Assembly (NCBI RefSeq): GCF_963676485.1
Contig: NZ_OY781114.1
Location: 3,674,501 to 3,738,500, forward strand
Source of the DNA: an uncultured Cohaesibacter sp.
GTDB taxonomy: Bacteria > Pseudomonadota > Alphaproteobacteria > Rhizobiales > Cohaesibacteraceae
Direction: 5' to 3'
DNA length: 64,000 nucleotides
Shown here one piece after another: positions 33,895 through 43,671 of the stretch. The notes beneath the pieces were generated by a model that saw only the letters and a program-made list of their open reading frames with translations, was not told the DNA's origin and ran no database searches. The number at the start of each line of letters is the position of its first letter. The first letter of the stretch is position 1. The translations under genes were made by a program, and so were the position numbers.

Positions 33895-35232
33895 ATGGCT
33901 TCGGCAGCAGAACAACTCGCCGCCAATATTAACTTTGGCGCCTTTGCAAAGGCAGACGAACTCAAGAAGCGCATCTGGTTTACGCTGGGTGCTTTGTTGG
34001 TTTATCGCCTTGGTACTTATATTCCGCTTCCAGGGATCAACCCTGAAGCCCTGGCTAATGCCTTCAGTAGTCATCAGAACGGCATTCTTGGCCTGTTCAA
34101 CATGTTCTCTGGCGGCGCGGTCGGTCGTATGGCCATCTTTGCGCTCGGGATCATGCCTTACATTTCCGCCTCCATTATCATTCAGTTGATGACCACGGTG
34201 TCTCCAGCCTTGGAACAGCTGAAGAAGGATGGGGCGCGTGGTCAAAAGACCATCAACCAATATACCCGCTATGGTACCGTCATTCTTGCCACGTTGCAGG
34301 CTTACGGGATTTCGGTCGGGCTTGAAGGGTCCAGCAATATCGTTCTGGATCCGGGATTGTTTTTCCGCTTCTCCACCGTGCTGACGCTCGTCGGCGGCAC
34401 GATGTTCATGATGTGGCTGGGCGAGCAGATTACCGCGCGTGGTATCGGCAACGGTATTTCCCTGATCATCTTCTCGGGTATTGTGGCCAACCTGCCGACG
34501 GCTGTTGCACACACCCTTGAGCTTGGTCGTCAGGGTACGCTGTCTACCGCTGTTATCCTCGGCGTGATCGTCGTTGCTGCTATCGTGATTGCTTTCATTG
34601 TCTTCATGGAACGCGCGCAGCGTCGTCTGATCATTCAGTATCCGAAGCGTCAGGTCGGCAACAAGATGTTCCAGGGCGATAGCTCGCATCTGCCGCTGAA
34701 GCTGAACACGTCTGGCGTTATTCCGCCGATCTTTGCCTCATCCCTGCTGCTGCTGCCGACCACTGTGGTGAATTTCATTTCCCGCGATGGTTCCGGGCCT
34801 GATTGGCTCAACACGGTGACAGCGCTGCTGGGGCATGGTCAACCTCTGTATATGCTGCTATATGCTGCCTTGATTGTATTCTTCGTTTTCTTCTACACAG
34901 CGATTGTGTTCAATCCGCAAGACACTGCGGATAATCTGAAGAAGCATGGTGGCTTTATTCCGGGTATTCGTCCCGGGCAGCGGACGGCAGAGTATATTGA
35001 CAAGATCCTGACCCGTATTTCTGTGATCGGGGCGATCTATCTGGTTCTCGTTTGTCTATTGCCCGAGTTTCTTATCTCCGCAACTGGCGTTCCATTCTAC
35101 TTCGGGGGCACGTCCCTGTTGATTGTGGTCAGCGTAACCATGGATACGGTTTCCCAGATCCAGGGACATCTGCTGGCCCAACAATATGAAGGGCTGGTCA
35201 AGAAATCGAAGCTAAGAGGAAAACGTCGATGA
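33895..35232 (+). CDS. secY: Preprotein translocase subunit SecY
   Basis: 445 residues with ten membrane segments, the protein-conducting channel of the inner membrane; SecE is encoded at 6780-6977. The N-terminal [22 protein letters not shown] and the cytoplasmic loop [16 protein letters not shown] are conserved. The stop overlaps the adk start (ATGA). Confidence 0.98.
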   Translation: MASAAEQLAANINFGAFAKADELKKRIWFTLGALLVYRLGTYIPLPGINPEALANAFSSHQNGILGLFNMFSGGAVGRMAIFALGIMPYISASIIIQLMTTVSPALEQLKKDGARGQKTINQYTRYGTVILATLQAYGISVGLEGSSNIVLDPGLFFRFSTVLTLVGGTMFMMWLGEQITARGIGNGISLIIFSGIVANLPTAVAHTLELGRQGTLSTAVILGVIVVAAIVIAFIVFMERAQRRLIIQYPKRQVGNKMFQGDSSHLPLKLNTSGVIPPIFASSLLLLPTTVVNFISRDGSGPDWLNTVTALLGHGQPLYMLLYAALIVFFVFFYTAIVFNPQDTADNLKKHGGFIPGIRPGQRTAEYIDKILTRISVIGAIYLVLVCLLPEFLISATGVPFYFGGTSLLIVVSVTMDTVSQIQGHLLAQQYEGLVKKSKLRGKRR

Positions 35233-35798
35233 GATTGATTCTGCTGGGACCACCGGGTGCGGGTAAGGGTACGCAGGCTGAACGACTGGTGAATGACTTT
35301 AGTATTTGCCAGCTATCTACCGGTGAAATGTTGCGTGCAGCTGTTGCTGCCAAAACGCCGGTAGGCCTGCAAGTGGAACAAATCCTGGAACGTGGCGATC
35401 TGGTTTCAGATGAAGTGGTCTGCGCGATCATTTCAGATCGTATCGATGAAGCAGATTGTGCCAACGGGTTCATTCTCGATGGCTTCCCGCGTACGATTGC
35501 TCAGGCAGAAGCTCTGGACAAGTTGCTGGAAGAAAAGGGTCTCAAACTGGACGCCGTTGTCGAAATCAGCGTGGACGAAGGAATTCTTTTGTCTCGCATC
35601 GAAAAGCGCGCTTCCGAGACCGTGGGCGGTGCCCGTGCCGATGACAATGCTGACTCGCTGAAAAAGCGTTTGGCTGTTTATCGTGAGCAGACGGCTCCGT
35701 TGATCGATTATTATGCCAAGACAGGCCTTTTGAAGTCTGTAGATGGTATGCAGGAAATCGAAGCTGTTGCAGCTTCCATCAAGAAAGCCCTGTCATAA
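35229..35798 (+). CDS. adk: Adenylate kinase (short LID form)
   Basis: 189 residues. It converts AMP and ATP to two ADP. The P-loop [10 protein letters not shown] and the AMP-binding segment DGFPRT are intact. The LID domain is reduced to a short loop (about [14 protein letters not shown]), lacking the zinc or hydrogen-bond insert of 214-residue enzymes; this short form is usual in many alphaproteobacteria. It is coupled to secY by a 4-base overlap. Confidence 0.97.
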   Translation: MRLILLGPPGAGKGTQAERLVNDFSICQLSTGEMLRAAVAAKTPVGLQVEQILERGDLVSDEVVCAIISDRIDEADCANGFILDGFPRTIAQAEALDKLLEEKGLKLDAVVEISVDEGILLSRIEKRASETVGGARADDNADSLKKRLAVYREQTAPLIDYYAKTGLLKSVDGMQEIEAVAASIKKALS

Positions 35799-35806
35799 CA
35801 GCTTTT

Positions 35807-35845
35807 AAAGATCCGGCCATCCTTTGGAGGTCGGGTCTTTTTCTT
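35807..35845 (+). terminator. Terminator after adk
   Basis: AAAGATCCGGCC pairs with GGTCGGGTCTTT (12 bp, two G-U pairs), followed by TTCTTTG. It closes the spc operon. Confidence 0.85.
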
Positions 35846-36220
35846 TGATTGTTCGGGCCGGCGGGTTGGTTAAAGCCGTTTGCTTGTGCGCAAAGATGAT
35901 AATTTTGAAAAAGTCAACTATTTTGTCGCATTTGCATGTTTAGAGGTTGACTTACTTCAAGTGAATCCGGTACTAACCGGCGCTAATCACGTTTTGTTAC
36001 GTGGCAGTGTTCGGAGGCCCTCAGCTTTCGAGCACATTTTTGCGTTCTGTTCTCAGGCGCATATATAGTTTGATCTTGGGTCTTGTGGCCGAATGGGGAT
36101 CAAACCAAGAATGAAGAAAACTGTCTCCTACCATTAAGCCGCATGGCTCAGGATGGGGAGGGGATGACCAATAGTCTGCAGCTAAACAGGCAACTGTTTG
36201 CTGTAACGAGGAGATTAGAC
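35846..36220 (+). promoter_or_regulatory. rpsM (alpha operon) promoter and leader region
   Basis: 375 bases between the adk terminator and rpsM. Two possible promoters: TTGACT (35947-35952), 18 bases, TACTAA (35971-35976); and TTGCGT (36040-36045), 16 bases, TATATA (36062-36067). Either leaves a leader of 150-240 bases. A small CCGGT/ACCGG hairpin overlaps the first. The frame open from 36083 is in phase with rpsM but unlike S13. Confidence 0.5.
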
Positions 36221-36589
36221 GTGGCCCGTATTGCTGGCGTCAATATACCGACGAACAAGCGCGTTGTCATCGCGCTTCAATATATCCATGGCATCGGCGC
36301 GAAGTTCGCTCAGGAAATCGTTGAACAAGTCAACATTTCTCCAGAACGTCGTGTCAATGAACTGTCTGATGCTGAAGTCCTGAAAATCCGCGAAGTGATC
36401 GATGCCGGTTACACCGTGGAGGGTGACTTGCGTCGTCAGACGTCAATGAACATCAAGCGCCTCATGGATTTGGCTTGCTACCGTGGCCTTCGCCACCGTC
36501 GTGGCCTGCCTGTTCGCGGTCAGCGCACCCACACCAACGCTCGCACCCGCAAGGGTCCTGCTAAAGCGATCGCTGGTAAAAAGAAATAA
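36221..36589 (+). CDS. rpsM: 30S ribosomal protein S13 (GTG start)
   Basis: 122 residues. S13 contacts P-site tRNA and L5. I place the start at a GTG (36221) giving (M)[14 protein letters not shown], the conserved N-terminus; GAGGAG lies 9 bases upstream. Longer frames starting at 36083 add unconserved residues. The basic tail ends [11 protein letters not shown]. Confidence 0.96.
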   Translation: MARIAGVNIPTNKRVVIALQYIHGIGAKFAQEIVEQVNISPERRVNELSDAEVLKIREVIDAGYTVEGDLRRQTSMNIKRLMDLACYRGLRHRRGLPVRGQRTHTNARTRKGPAKAIAGKKK

Positions 36590-36643
36590 TCCACGTCCGG
36601 TGGAGCCGCTGGTATCACGGCGGTGTAGAGATCGAGGTAAAAT

Positions 36644-37033
36644 ATGGCTAAAGATGCCTCGCGCGTTAAGCGTCGCGAACGTAAAAATATTACGTCTGGC
36701 GTAGCGCATGTGAATTCAACCTTCAACAACACCATGATCACCATCTCTGATGCTCAGGGGAACACGATTTCCTGGTCTTCAGCTGGTGCTATGGGGTTCA
36801 AGGGCTCTCGTAAGTCCACCCCGTTTGCCGCTCAGATGGCTGGTGAAGATGCAGGTAAAAAAGCTGCCGAACATGGCATGAAAACTCTCGAAGTTGAAGT
36901 TCGCGGTCCTGGTTCAGGACGCGAGTCTGCACTTCGTGCTTTGCAGGCAGCGGGCTTTACTATTACGTCCATCCGTGACGTGTCCCCAATCCCGCACAAT
37001 GGTTGTCGTCCGCGCAAGCGTCGTCGCGTCTAA
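36644..37033 (+). CDS. rpsK: 30S ribosomal protein S11
   Basis: 129 residues. S11 lies on the 30S platform beside the E site. The C-terminal signature [22 protein letters not shown] is intact in its parts ([14 protein letters not shown]). No rpsD lies between rpsK and rpoA, as in other alphaproteobacteria. Confidence 0.97.
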   Translation: MAKDASRVKRRERKNITSGVAHVNSTFNNTMITISDAQGNTISWSSAGAMGFKGSRKSTPFAAQMAGEDAGKKAAEHGMKTLEVEVRGPGSGRESALRALQAAGFTITSIRDVSPIPHNGCRPRKRRRV

Positions 37034-37108
37034 GTGTAATTCAGGTTCCCTGCAAGTCCAATGCAGGATTTTGCGGGGTGTCGCCCCGAAACAAGAAAGG
37101 GTTGAGAC

Positions 37109-38125
37109 GTGATTCAGAAAAACTGGCAGGAACTCATCAAGCCAACCAAACTCGAAATCACCCCTGGTGACGACGAATTGCGTGTCGCCAAAGTGGTTGC
37201 CGAGCCTCTGGAACGTGGCTTTGGCATGACTTTGGGCAATGCCCTGCGTCGTGTTCTGCTTTCATCCTTGCAGGGTGCAGCGGTAACCTCCATCCAGATT
37301 GATGGTGTGTTGCATGAATTCTCTTCTATTGCAGGTGTTCGCGAAGATGTGACGGATCTGATCCTGAACGTTAAAGAGATCTCTCTGCGCATGGAAGGGG
37401 AAGGTCCGAAACGCATGGTGCTTCGTAAAGAAGGACCGGGTGTTGTTCGGGCTGGCGACATTCAGGTTGTCGGGGACGTCGAAATTCTGAACCCTGAGCT
37501 GCCACTTTGTACGCTTGACGTGGGTGCAGAATTGCGCATGGAATTTACCGTTGATAGCGGTAAGGGCTATGTGACTGCGACTCAGAACCGTCCAGACGAT
37601 GCTCCTATCGGTCTTATTCCGGTGGACAGCCTCTATTCTCCGGTCAAACGCGTTGCTTACAATGTCGAGAATACCCGTCAGGGTCAGGATCTCGACTTTG
37701 ACAAGCTGACGATGACGATCGAAACAGATGGCTCGGTCAAGCCTGAAGATGCTGTGGCTTACGCTGCGCGCATTCTGCAGGACCAGCTGTCTATCTTCGT
37801 GAATTTCGAAGAGCCAGAGAAGGAAGTTGTTCAGGAACAGACCCAGGAGTTGGCATTCAACCCGGCACTTCTCAAGAAAGTGGACGAGTTGGAACTGTCT
37901 GTCCGTTCTGCAAACTGCCTGAAAAACGACAACATTGTTTACATCGGCGATCTTATCCAGAAGACGGAAGCGGAAATGCTTCGCACTCCGAACTTTGGGC
38001 GCAAGTCGCTTAACGAGATCAAGGAAGTCCTTGCACAGATGGGTTTGCATCTTGGCATGGAAGTTCAGGCTTGGCCGCCTGAAAATATCGACGATCTCGC
38101 AAAGCGCTACGAAGATCAGTATTAA
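37109..38125 (+). CDS. rpoA: DNA-directed RNA polymerase subunit alpha (GTG start)
   Basis: 338 residues. The N-terminal domain (about 1-235) dimerises and assembles beta and beta'; the C-terminal domain (about 255-325, [19 protein letters not shown] through [12 protein letters not shown]) binds UP elements and activators. It begins with GTG and reads [12 protein letters not shown]. Confidence 0.98.
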   Translation: MIQKNWQELIKPTKLEITPGDDELRVAKVVAEPLERGFGMTLGNALRRVLLSSLQGAAVTSIQIDGVLHEFSSIAGVREDVTDLILNVKEISLRMEGEGPKRMVLRKEGPGVVRAGDIQVVGDVEILNPELPLCTLDVGAELRMEFTVDSGKGYVTATQNRPDDAPIGLIPVDSLYSPVKRVAYNVENTRQGQDLDFDKLTMTIETDGSVKPEDAVAYAARILQDQLSIFVNFEEPEKEVVQEQTQELAFNPALLKKVDELELSVRSANCLKNDNIVYIGDLIQKTEAEMLRTPNFGRKSLNEIKEVLAQMGLHLGMEVQAWPPENIDDLAKRYEDQY

Positions 38126-38169
38126 TCACCAGCGGTTTGTAACCGTCGGATAGAGTAAAGGAGAGGGCA

Positions 38170-38589
38170 ATGCGCCACGGCAAATCAGGTCGCAAGCTCA
38201 ATCGCACCGCTTCTCATCGCAAAGCAATGTTCGCCAACATGGCAGCAGCTTTGATCAAACATGAGCAAATTGTTACCACTCTGCCTAAGGCTAAAGAAAT
38301 GAAGCCGATTGCAGACAAACTCATCACTCTGGCAAAACGTGGCGATCTTCATGCACGTCGTCAGGCTATCTCTCAGATTCGCGACAAAGACATGGTCGCA
38401 AAGCTGTTTGAAACGCTTGGCCCTCGCTATGAAGAACGCAAAGGTGGCTACACCCGCGTTCTTAAAGCCGGTTTCCGTTATGGCGACAATGCTCCGATGG
38501 CTGTCATCGAGCTTGTTGATCGTGATCCGGAAGCCCGCGGCAAGGATTCCGGTCCTACCGCAGAGGCTGATGTGGAAGACGCAGCGTAA
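38170..38589 (+). CDS. rplQ: 50S ribosomal protein L17
   Basis: 139 residues. [20 protein letters not shown] is the typical start. L17 lies at the tunnel exit. A short acidic C-terminal tail ([10 protein letters not shown]) extends beyond the core. Last gene of the ribosomal run. Confidence 0.97.
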   Translation: MRHGKSGRKLNRTASHRKAMFANMAAALIKHEQIVTTLPKAKEMKPIADKLITLAKRGDLHARRQAISQIRDKDMVAKLFETLGPRYEERKGGYTRVLKAGFRYGDNAPMAVIELVDRDPEARGKDSGPTAEADVEDAA

Positions 38590-38611
38590 GTTTACGCAGT
38601 CTTGAAAGATT

Positions 38612-38643
38612 AAAGAGGGTGGCTTCGTGCCGCCCTTTTTTTG
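38612..38643 (+). terminator. Terminator after rplQ
   Basis: AGGGTGGC pairs with GCCGCCCT around TTCGT, followed by seven T. It ends the alpha operon. Confidence 0.9.
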
Positions 38644-38723
38644 TATTTGTGCTAGAATGGGTTGTCTTGGGTGTATTTGCATTCTAGAAGTTGTTGTAGC
38701 GCGAGACCGTGAAGGAGTTTGGA

Positions 38724-39242
38724 ATGTCCAGAGTGCAGATGGTGGCTTTGTTTGTTCGACTGGCTGGGCTTGTCTGGCTGTTGTCAAACTGGGAGATGAC
38801 GATCGTGCTGCCCGCTGCCTACCTAAAGGGAGGCAGCGGTATTGCATTCTCGGCCGGGTTTGTTTTCCTTTTGGTTGCCCTCGTTAAACTCGGTGTAGGC
38901 GGGTTTCTTTGTCTCAGGCCCTTGTCTGTTGTGCGGATCATGACACCGGGGGAGGTCAAAAGCAGCGATGAAGAAGCGGCGCCGACAATTGGGGACATTC
39001 AAACTGTTCTGTTCGTTTGTCTGGGGTTGTATTTTGCAATTCCGGCGTTCCTTTCATTGCTCAGCCCAATCTACGGCATTGTCACTTCAGGGTTCCCCAG
39101 CTCCATCCTTGGCGACCCGCAAACTGTTCTTTTTAGGTTCATCTCTCCGGTGACGAGATTTGCCATTGGCATCTGGCTCATTCTGGGTGCCCGGGGGCTG
39201 ATGAATGTTGTCAACAAGCTGAGAACCGCTGATCGCGTTTAG
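38724..39242 (+). CDS. Predicted inner-membrane protein, unknown function
   Basis: 172 residues with about four hydrophobic segments (near residues 7-25, 37-60, 92-115 and 142-165) and a short polar loop (VKSSDEEAAPTIGD). The ATG at 38724 has GGAG seven bases upstream; a GTG at 38709 would add five residues. I do not recognise the family. It stands between the rplQ terminator and the Do-type protease with its own start. Confidence 0.65.
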   Translation: MSRVQMVALFVRLAGLVWLLSNWEMTIVLPAAYLKGGSGIAFSAGFVFLLVALVKLGVGGFLCLRPLSVVRIMTPGEVKSSDEEAAPTIGDIQTVLFVCLGLYFAIPAFLSLLSPIYGIVTSGFPSSILGDPQTVLFRFISPVTRFAIGIWLILGARGLMNVVNKLRTADRV

Positions 39243-39387
39243 CTGCGGTCTTTTGATTAAATCTTGGCAATGGTTGAAGATGGGCGCCTTGGGATCTTAA
39301 TTCTGCCCGTTCATATGCCTATCTCTTCGGGTAGAGATTTCTCCTTCAGGTCTCTGGAGGGCCTATTCCTTGAAAAAATGAGGTTTT

Positions 39388-40857
39388 ATGATGATTTCGC
39401 GAAAAGGGATGGCAGCACTCGCCGTTTTGCTCATCGCGGCAGGGGGCGGATATCTGGCTCGTGATTTCGTGCCATCGTCCAATGCAGCCAACAAAGTCGT
39501 GCAGCCCAAAGTGACGCAAGTGGTCGAGCGTGTGCCTGCCAACAAGGCTGAGATGCAGCTCAGTTTTTCACCTTTGGTAAAAGAAGCCGCTCCCGCAGTG
39601 GTCAACGTCTATGCGACGCGCAAGGTGGTGACCCGAAGCCGTTCGCCTTTCTTCAATGATCCATTCTTTGAAAGATTTTTCGGGCAGGGCGGTTTCGGCG
39701 CACCACGCGAGCGGGTTGAGCGGTCGCTCGGCTCTGGTGTGATTGTGGATCATACCGGCGTTATCGTGACCAACCATCATGTGATCGATGGGGCAACCGA
39801 GGTGAAAGTGGCGCTTGCCGACCGCACCGAGTTTGAAGCCGATGTGGTGCTGGATGATGAAAAGACCGATCTTGCCATTCTGAAGGTACGCGATCTTAAA
39901 GGCGATTTGCCGCATCTGGAATTTGCCGATTCGGACGATACCCAGGTTGGAGATCTGGTGCTTGCCATTGGCAACCCCTTTGGGGTGGGCCAGACCGTGA
40001 CGAGCGGTATTGTCTCTGCCGTCGCTCGCACGCAGGTTGGTGCCTCTGACTATAGCTATTTCGTACAGACCGATGCGGCCATCAACCCGGGCAACTCCGG
40101 TGGCGCACTGGTGAATATGCAGGGCCAACTGGTGGGCATCAATAGCTCCATCTACACCCGGTCTGGTGGGTCAAACGGGATTGGTTTTGCCATTCCTGCC
40201 AATATGGTCAAACTGGTGGCTGATGCCGCGATTTCCGGCAAGGCCGTGCAGCGGGCCTGGTTTGGCGGCAGTTTGCAGATGGTCAGCTCCGATATCGCGT
40301 CTGGTCTTGGTCTTGATCGCCCACAAGGCGTGCTGGTCACCGAGGTATATGAGGACAGCCCGGCCAAAGCCGCAGGTTTGGAAATTGGTGATCTGATTCT
40401 CAAGGTGAATGGCAAGAATGTCGATAGTCCGGATGCTTTTGGGTATCGATTCGCCACTGTGCCGCTTGGGTCTGAAGTATCGCTGGATATCGTCCGTCAG
40501 GGTGGTGCGCGCACTATCGTGATGAAAGCTGCCGCAGCACCGGAGAAGCCGCCCAGAGACAAGCGCTATATTGAGGGATACTCTCCGTTTGATGGCGCCA
40601 CGGTTCTTAACCTTTCGCCCCTGGTATCTCAGGAATTGGGAGTTGACAGCGGCCTCAAAGGTGTTGTCATTTCTGATGTAAGAAATGGAACGACAGCAGA
40701 GCGTCTTGGCCTTAAGATCGGGGATGTTATTCGAAAGGTAAACGGGCAGGTCGTACGCAACACGAAGGATCTTGAAACGCTTACCAAACAGGAATTCCGT
40801 CTCTGGCGGCTTGAGATCCAACGCGACGGCAAGCTCATCAAGACGACAATCAGTTGA
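39388..40857 (+). CDS. Do/Deg-family periplasmic serine endoprotease
   Basis: 489 residues. An N-terminal hydrophobic segment (about 8-24) exports or anchors it. The trypsin-like domain has His131 (VTNHHVI), Asp161 (TDLAIL) and Ser237 (GNSGGA), followed by two PDZ domains (about 285-385 and 400-485). Such proteases degrade or refold misfolded envelope proteins. The loop FFNDPFFERFFGQGGFG is typical of DegP/DegQ. rarA begins 7 bases after its stop. Confidence 0.92.
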   Translation: MMISRKGMAALAVLLIAAGGGYLARDFVPSSNAANKVVQPKVTQVVERVPANKAEMQLSFSPLVKEAAPAVVNVYATRKVVTRSRSPFFNDPFFERFFGQGGFGAPRERVERSLGSGVIVDHTGVIVTNHHVIDGATEVKVALADRTEFEADVVLDDEKTDLAILKVRDLKGDLPHLEFADSDDTQVGDLVLAIGNPFGVGQTVTSGIVSAVARTQVGASDYSYFVQTDAAINPGNSGGALVNMQGQLVGINSSIYTRSGGSNGIGFAIPANMVKLVADAAISGKAVQRAWFGGSLQMVSSDIASGLGLDRPQGVLVTEVYEDSPAKAAGLEIGDLILKVNGKNVDSPDAFGYRFATVPLGSEVSLDIVRQGGARTIVMKAAAAPEKPPRDKRYIEGYSPFDGATVLNLSPLVSQELGVDSGLKGVVISDVRNGTTAERLGLKIGDVIRKVNGQVVRNTKDLETLTKQEFRLWRLEIQRDGKLIKTTIS

Positions 40858-40864
40858 GAATGAA

Positions 40865-42208
40865 GTGAGCAATTTGTTTGAAAGTGCAGGGCTGGATGTT
40901 TCCAGCTCTGCGGAAAAACGCGATGAGACCGGGGAGGGAGCTTCCCGGCCTCTTGCTGATCTGCTGCGGCCAAGGCATTTGGAAGAAGTTGTCGGGCAGC
41001 AGCATCTGGTGGGGCCAGACGGCACCTTGACCCGCATGTTGAAGAGCGGCTCGCTGGGCTGCCTCATCTTGTGGGGACCGCCCGGGACCGGAAAAACCAC
41101 GGTTGCGAGGTTGCTGGCAGATGGGACGGATCTGCATTTCGAACAGATCTCGGCGATTTTTTCCGGCGTTTCCGATCTCAAGAAGGTATTCGAGGCAGCG
41201 CGCGACAGACGCCGGATGGGAAAGTCGACGCTATTGTTTGTCGACGAGATCCATCGCTTCAACAAGGCCCAGCAGGATAGCTTCCTGCCTGTGATGGAAG
41301 ATGGCACGGTGGTGCTGGTTGGCGCCACAACGGAAAATCCTTCCTTCGAGCTCAATGCGGCGCTTTTGTCTCGCTCTCAGGTTTTGACATTCCAAAGTCT
41401 TGATGATGAAGCCATCGGACAGTTGCTGTCCCGCGCCGAAGAGGCTCTGGGGCAGAGTTTGCCGCTTGATGAGGAGGCCCGTGCAGCACTGATCCGCATG
41501 GCAGATGGCGATGGCCGATCCTCCCTGACATTGGCCCAAGAGGTTTGGCGAGCTGCGCAGGAAGATGAAACTTTTACGCCGGAGCAACTGGGGCGCATCT
41601 TGCAGCGCCGCGCTCCGGTCTATGACAAATCTGCCGAAGGCCACTATAATCTGATTTCTGCCTTTCACAAGTCGATCCGCGGATCAGATCCGGATGCGGC
41701 GCTCTACTATATGTGCCGGATGCTTGATGCGGGCGAAGATCCGTTATATATCCTCAGGCGCATGACCGTAATGGCATCTGAAGATGTCGGACTGGCTGAT
41801 CCCAATGCCCTCGTTCAGGCGCAGGCCGCGCGCGAGGCATTCCAGTTGGTCGGAGCGCCTGAAGGCTATTACGCTCTCTCACAACTGGCGATCTATCTCG
41901 CCACGGCTCCAAAATCAAACAAGGGCTATCTGGCCTTTGCTGCAGCAATGGCTGCTGCCAAACGCGGAGGCTCATTGCCTCCACCAAAGCATATTCTCAA
42001 TGCCCCGACCAAGTTCATGGCCGAACAAGGCTATGGCGATGGCTATCGCTATGACCATGATGAACCGGACGCCTTTTCCGGTCAGGATTATTTTCCTGAA
42101 GCGCTGGGGCGGAAAGTGTTTTATGAGCCGGTTGAACGCGGTTTTGAGCGGGAATTGCGGAAACGTCTGGATTATTGGTCCAGATTGAGAATGGAAAGAA
42201 ACAAATGA
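40865..42208 (+). CDS. rarA: Replication-associated recombination protein A (RarA/MgsA)
   Basis: 447 residues. A clamp-loader-like AAA+ ATPase acting at stalled forks. Walker A GPPGTGKTT and Walker B LLFVDEIHRF are present, plus the C-terminal tetramerisation region (APKSNKGYLAF). I use a GTG start (40865, MSNLFESAG), just after the protease stop with a GAGAA site; an earlier frame start lies inside the protease gene. The stop overlaps the crcB start (ATGA). Confidence 0.92.
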   Translation: MSNLFESAGLDVSSSAEKRDETGEGASRPLADLLRPRHLEEVVGQQHLVGPDGTLTRMLKSGSLGCLILWGPPGTGKTTVARLLADGTDLHFEQISAIFSGVSDLKKVFEAARDRRRMGKSTLLFVDEIHRFNKAQQDSFLPVMEDGTVVLVGATTENPSFELNAALLSRSQVLTFQSLDDEAIGQLLSRAEEALGQSLPLDEEARAALIRMADGDGRSSLTLAQEVWRAAQEDETFTPEQLGRILQRRAPVYDKSAEGHYNLISAFHKSIRGSDPDAALYYMCRMLDAGEDPLYILRRMTVMASEDVGLADPNALVQAQAAREAFQLVGAPEGYYALSQLAIYLATAPKSNKGYLAFAAAMAAAKRGGSLPPPKHILNAPTKFMAEQGYGDGYRYDHDEPDAFSGQDYFPEALGRKVFYEPVERGFERELRKRLDYWSRLRMERNK

Positions 42209-42582
42209 ATCAGTTTATCTTTGTCGCTATTGGCGGCGCTTGCGGGGCAAGCCTGCGGCATCTGGTTGGCTTGGCCGCGTTGCGCTCCTTTGGCAGTGGC
42301 CTGCCTTATGGCACGATGATTTGCAATATTGTCGGTTCCTTTTTCATGGGCCTGCTCATTCATTTTCTCGCAGTCCGTTTCAGTGCCAGCACCGAAATTC
42401 GCCTGCTGTTGACGACAGGCCTTCTGGGCGGCTTCACCACCTTTTCCACCTTCTCTCTCGACATTGTGACGATGACCGAGCGGGGGCAGTCGGGTTTGGC
42501 GCTGTTTTATATTGCAATCTCGTTGGCGGGCGGTATTGTGGCGCTCTTTGCAGGGCTTTCGGCAGCCCGCGCACTGGTGTAA
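42205..42582 (+). CDS. crcB: Fluoride exporter CrcB/Fluc
   Basis: 125 residues, four membrane segments. Conserved motifs: GGACGASLRH, YGTMICNIVGSF and TGLLGGFTTFSTFS, the last lining the fluoride pore with Phe and Thr residues. The protein works as an antiparallel dimer. It is coupled to rarA by ATGA overlap. I see no room for a fluoride riboswitch directly upstream. Confidence 0.92.
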   Translation: MNQFIFVAIGGACGASLRHLVGLAALRSFGSGLPYGTMICNIVGSFFMGLLIHFLAVRFSASTEIRLLLTTGLLGGFTTFSTFSLDIVTMTERGQSGLALFYIAISLAGGIVALFAGLSAARALV

Positions 42583-42600
42583 ACGAAGAAAGTTGATCGA

Positions 42601-43614
42601 ATGGCAACCATTCAGTTTCGCGAAGTGACAGGGGAAGAAGACGGGTTGCGTCTGGACCGTTGGTTCAAGGAGCATTATCCGGGGCTTTCCTTTGGCCAAT
42701 TGCAGAAGTTGATGCGCACGGGGCAGGTGCGTGTTGATGGCAAGCGGGTGAAAACCAACGCGCGGCTGATGAAGGGGCAGGAAGTGCGTATTCCGCCGCT
42801 GGCGACCGACGAGAAATCTCAGAATGCTGCGCCCAAACGCGCCATGCCGCGTGTCTCGGATGATGATGGTGAATTCCTGAAGTCGATCATGCTGTATGAA
42901 GACAAGGATCTGTTTGTCATCAACAAGCCGGCAGGGCTGGCCGTGCAGGGCGGATCGGGTATGAGCCGTCATGTGGATGGCATGCTGGAAGCCTTGCGTG
43001 ATCGCAACGGGCAGAAGCCGCGCCTTGTGCACCGGCTCGACCGTGACACGTCGGGCGTGCTGGTTCTGGCGCGCAAACGCTCGATCGCCATGGAACTGAC
43101 CAAAGCCTTTCGCGAGCGTTCCACCCAGAAGACCTACTGGGCGCTTGTGCGCGGTGTGCCAAAGCCGCATCAGGCCCGTATCTCCTCCTATCTGGCCAAA
43201 TATCAGGCCGAAGATGGTGATCGCATGCGCGTCGCGCGGCATGGGGATAAGGGTGCTCAACACGCAGTGACCCATTATTCGGTTGTTGAAACCTCCGGTC
43301 AGAAGATGTCATGGCTGGTGCTCAAGCCGGTCACCGGACGTACCCACCAATTGCGCGTGCATACGGCTTATATGGAATGCCCGATCGTCGGGGATCCCAA
43401 ATATTTCAATATTGAAAACTGGGAATTTCCGGGCGGTATCCAGAAAAAGCTTCATCTTCATGCACGCCGGATTCGCATTCCTCATCCCAAGGGCGGCATT
43501 CTGGATGTCAGTGCACCGCTTCCTACCCATATGCAACAGAGCTGGAATCTTCTCGGCTTTGACGAGGCCGCCTATGATCCCGAGATCGAGGACGAACTCG
43601 GCAGCGAAGATTGA
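42601..43614 (+). CDS. rluC: 23S rRNA pseudouridine synthase (RluC/RluD type)
   Basis: 337 residues. An N-terminal S4 RNA-binding domain (about 16-65) precedes a RluA-type catalytic domain with HRLDRDTSG (catalytic Asp147). It isomerises specific uridines of 23S rRNA; RluC sites (955, 2504, 2580) are the likely target by similarity, not proven. It follows crcB by 18 bases. Confidence 0.88.
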   Translation: MATIQFREVTGEEDGLRLDRWFKEHYPGLSFGQLQKLMRTGQVRVDGKRVKTNARLMKGQEVRIPPLATDEKSQNAAPKRAMPRVSDDDGEFLKSIMLYEDKDLFVINKPAGLAVQGGSGMSRHVDGMLEALRDRNGQKPRLVHRLDRDTSGVLVLARKRSIAMELTKAFRERSTQKTYWALVRGVPKPHQARISSYLAKYQAEDGDRMRVARHGDKGAQHAVTHYSVVETSGQKMSWLVLKPVTGRTHQLRVHTAYMECPIVGDPKYFNIENWEFPGGIQKKLHLHARRIRIPHPKGGILDVSAPLPTHMQQSWNLLGFDEAAYDPEIEDELGSED

Positions 43615-43671
43615 TCACTCTGCCAAGACCCACCAAGATATGTGTTTCCTGCTATTCTGAGGGCCCCTCTC

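Noticed and set aside
40171-41355. 394-residue frame antisense to the Do protease and rarA
   Set aside because: Spans two well-supported plus-strand genes and shows no conserved motif.
42172-43275. 367-residue frame antisense to crcB and rluC
   Set aside because: Low-information sequence over two confirmed genes.
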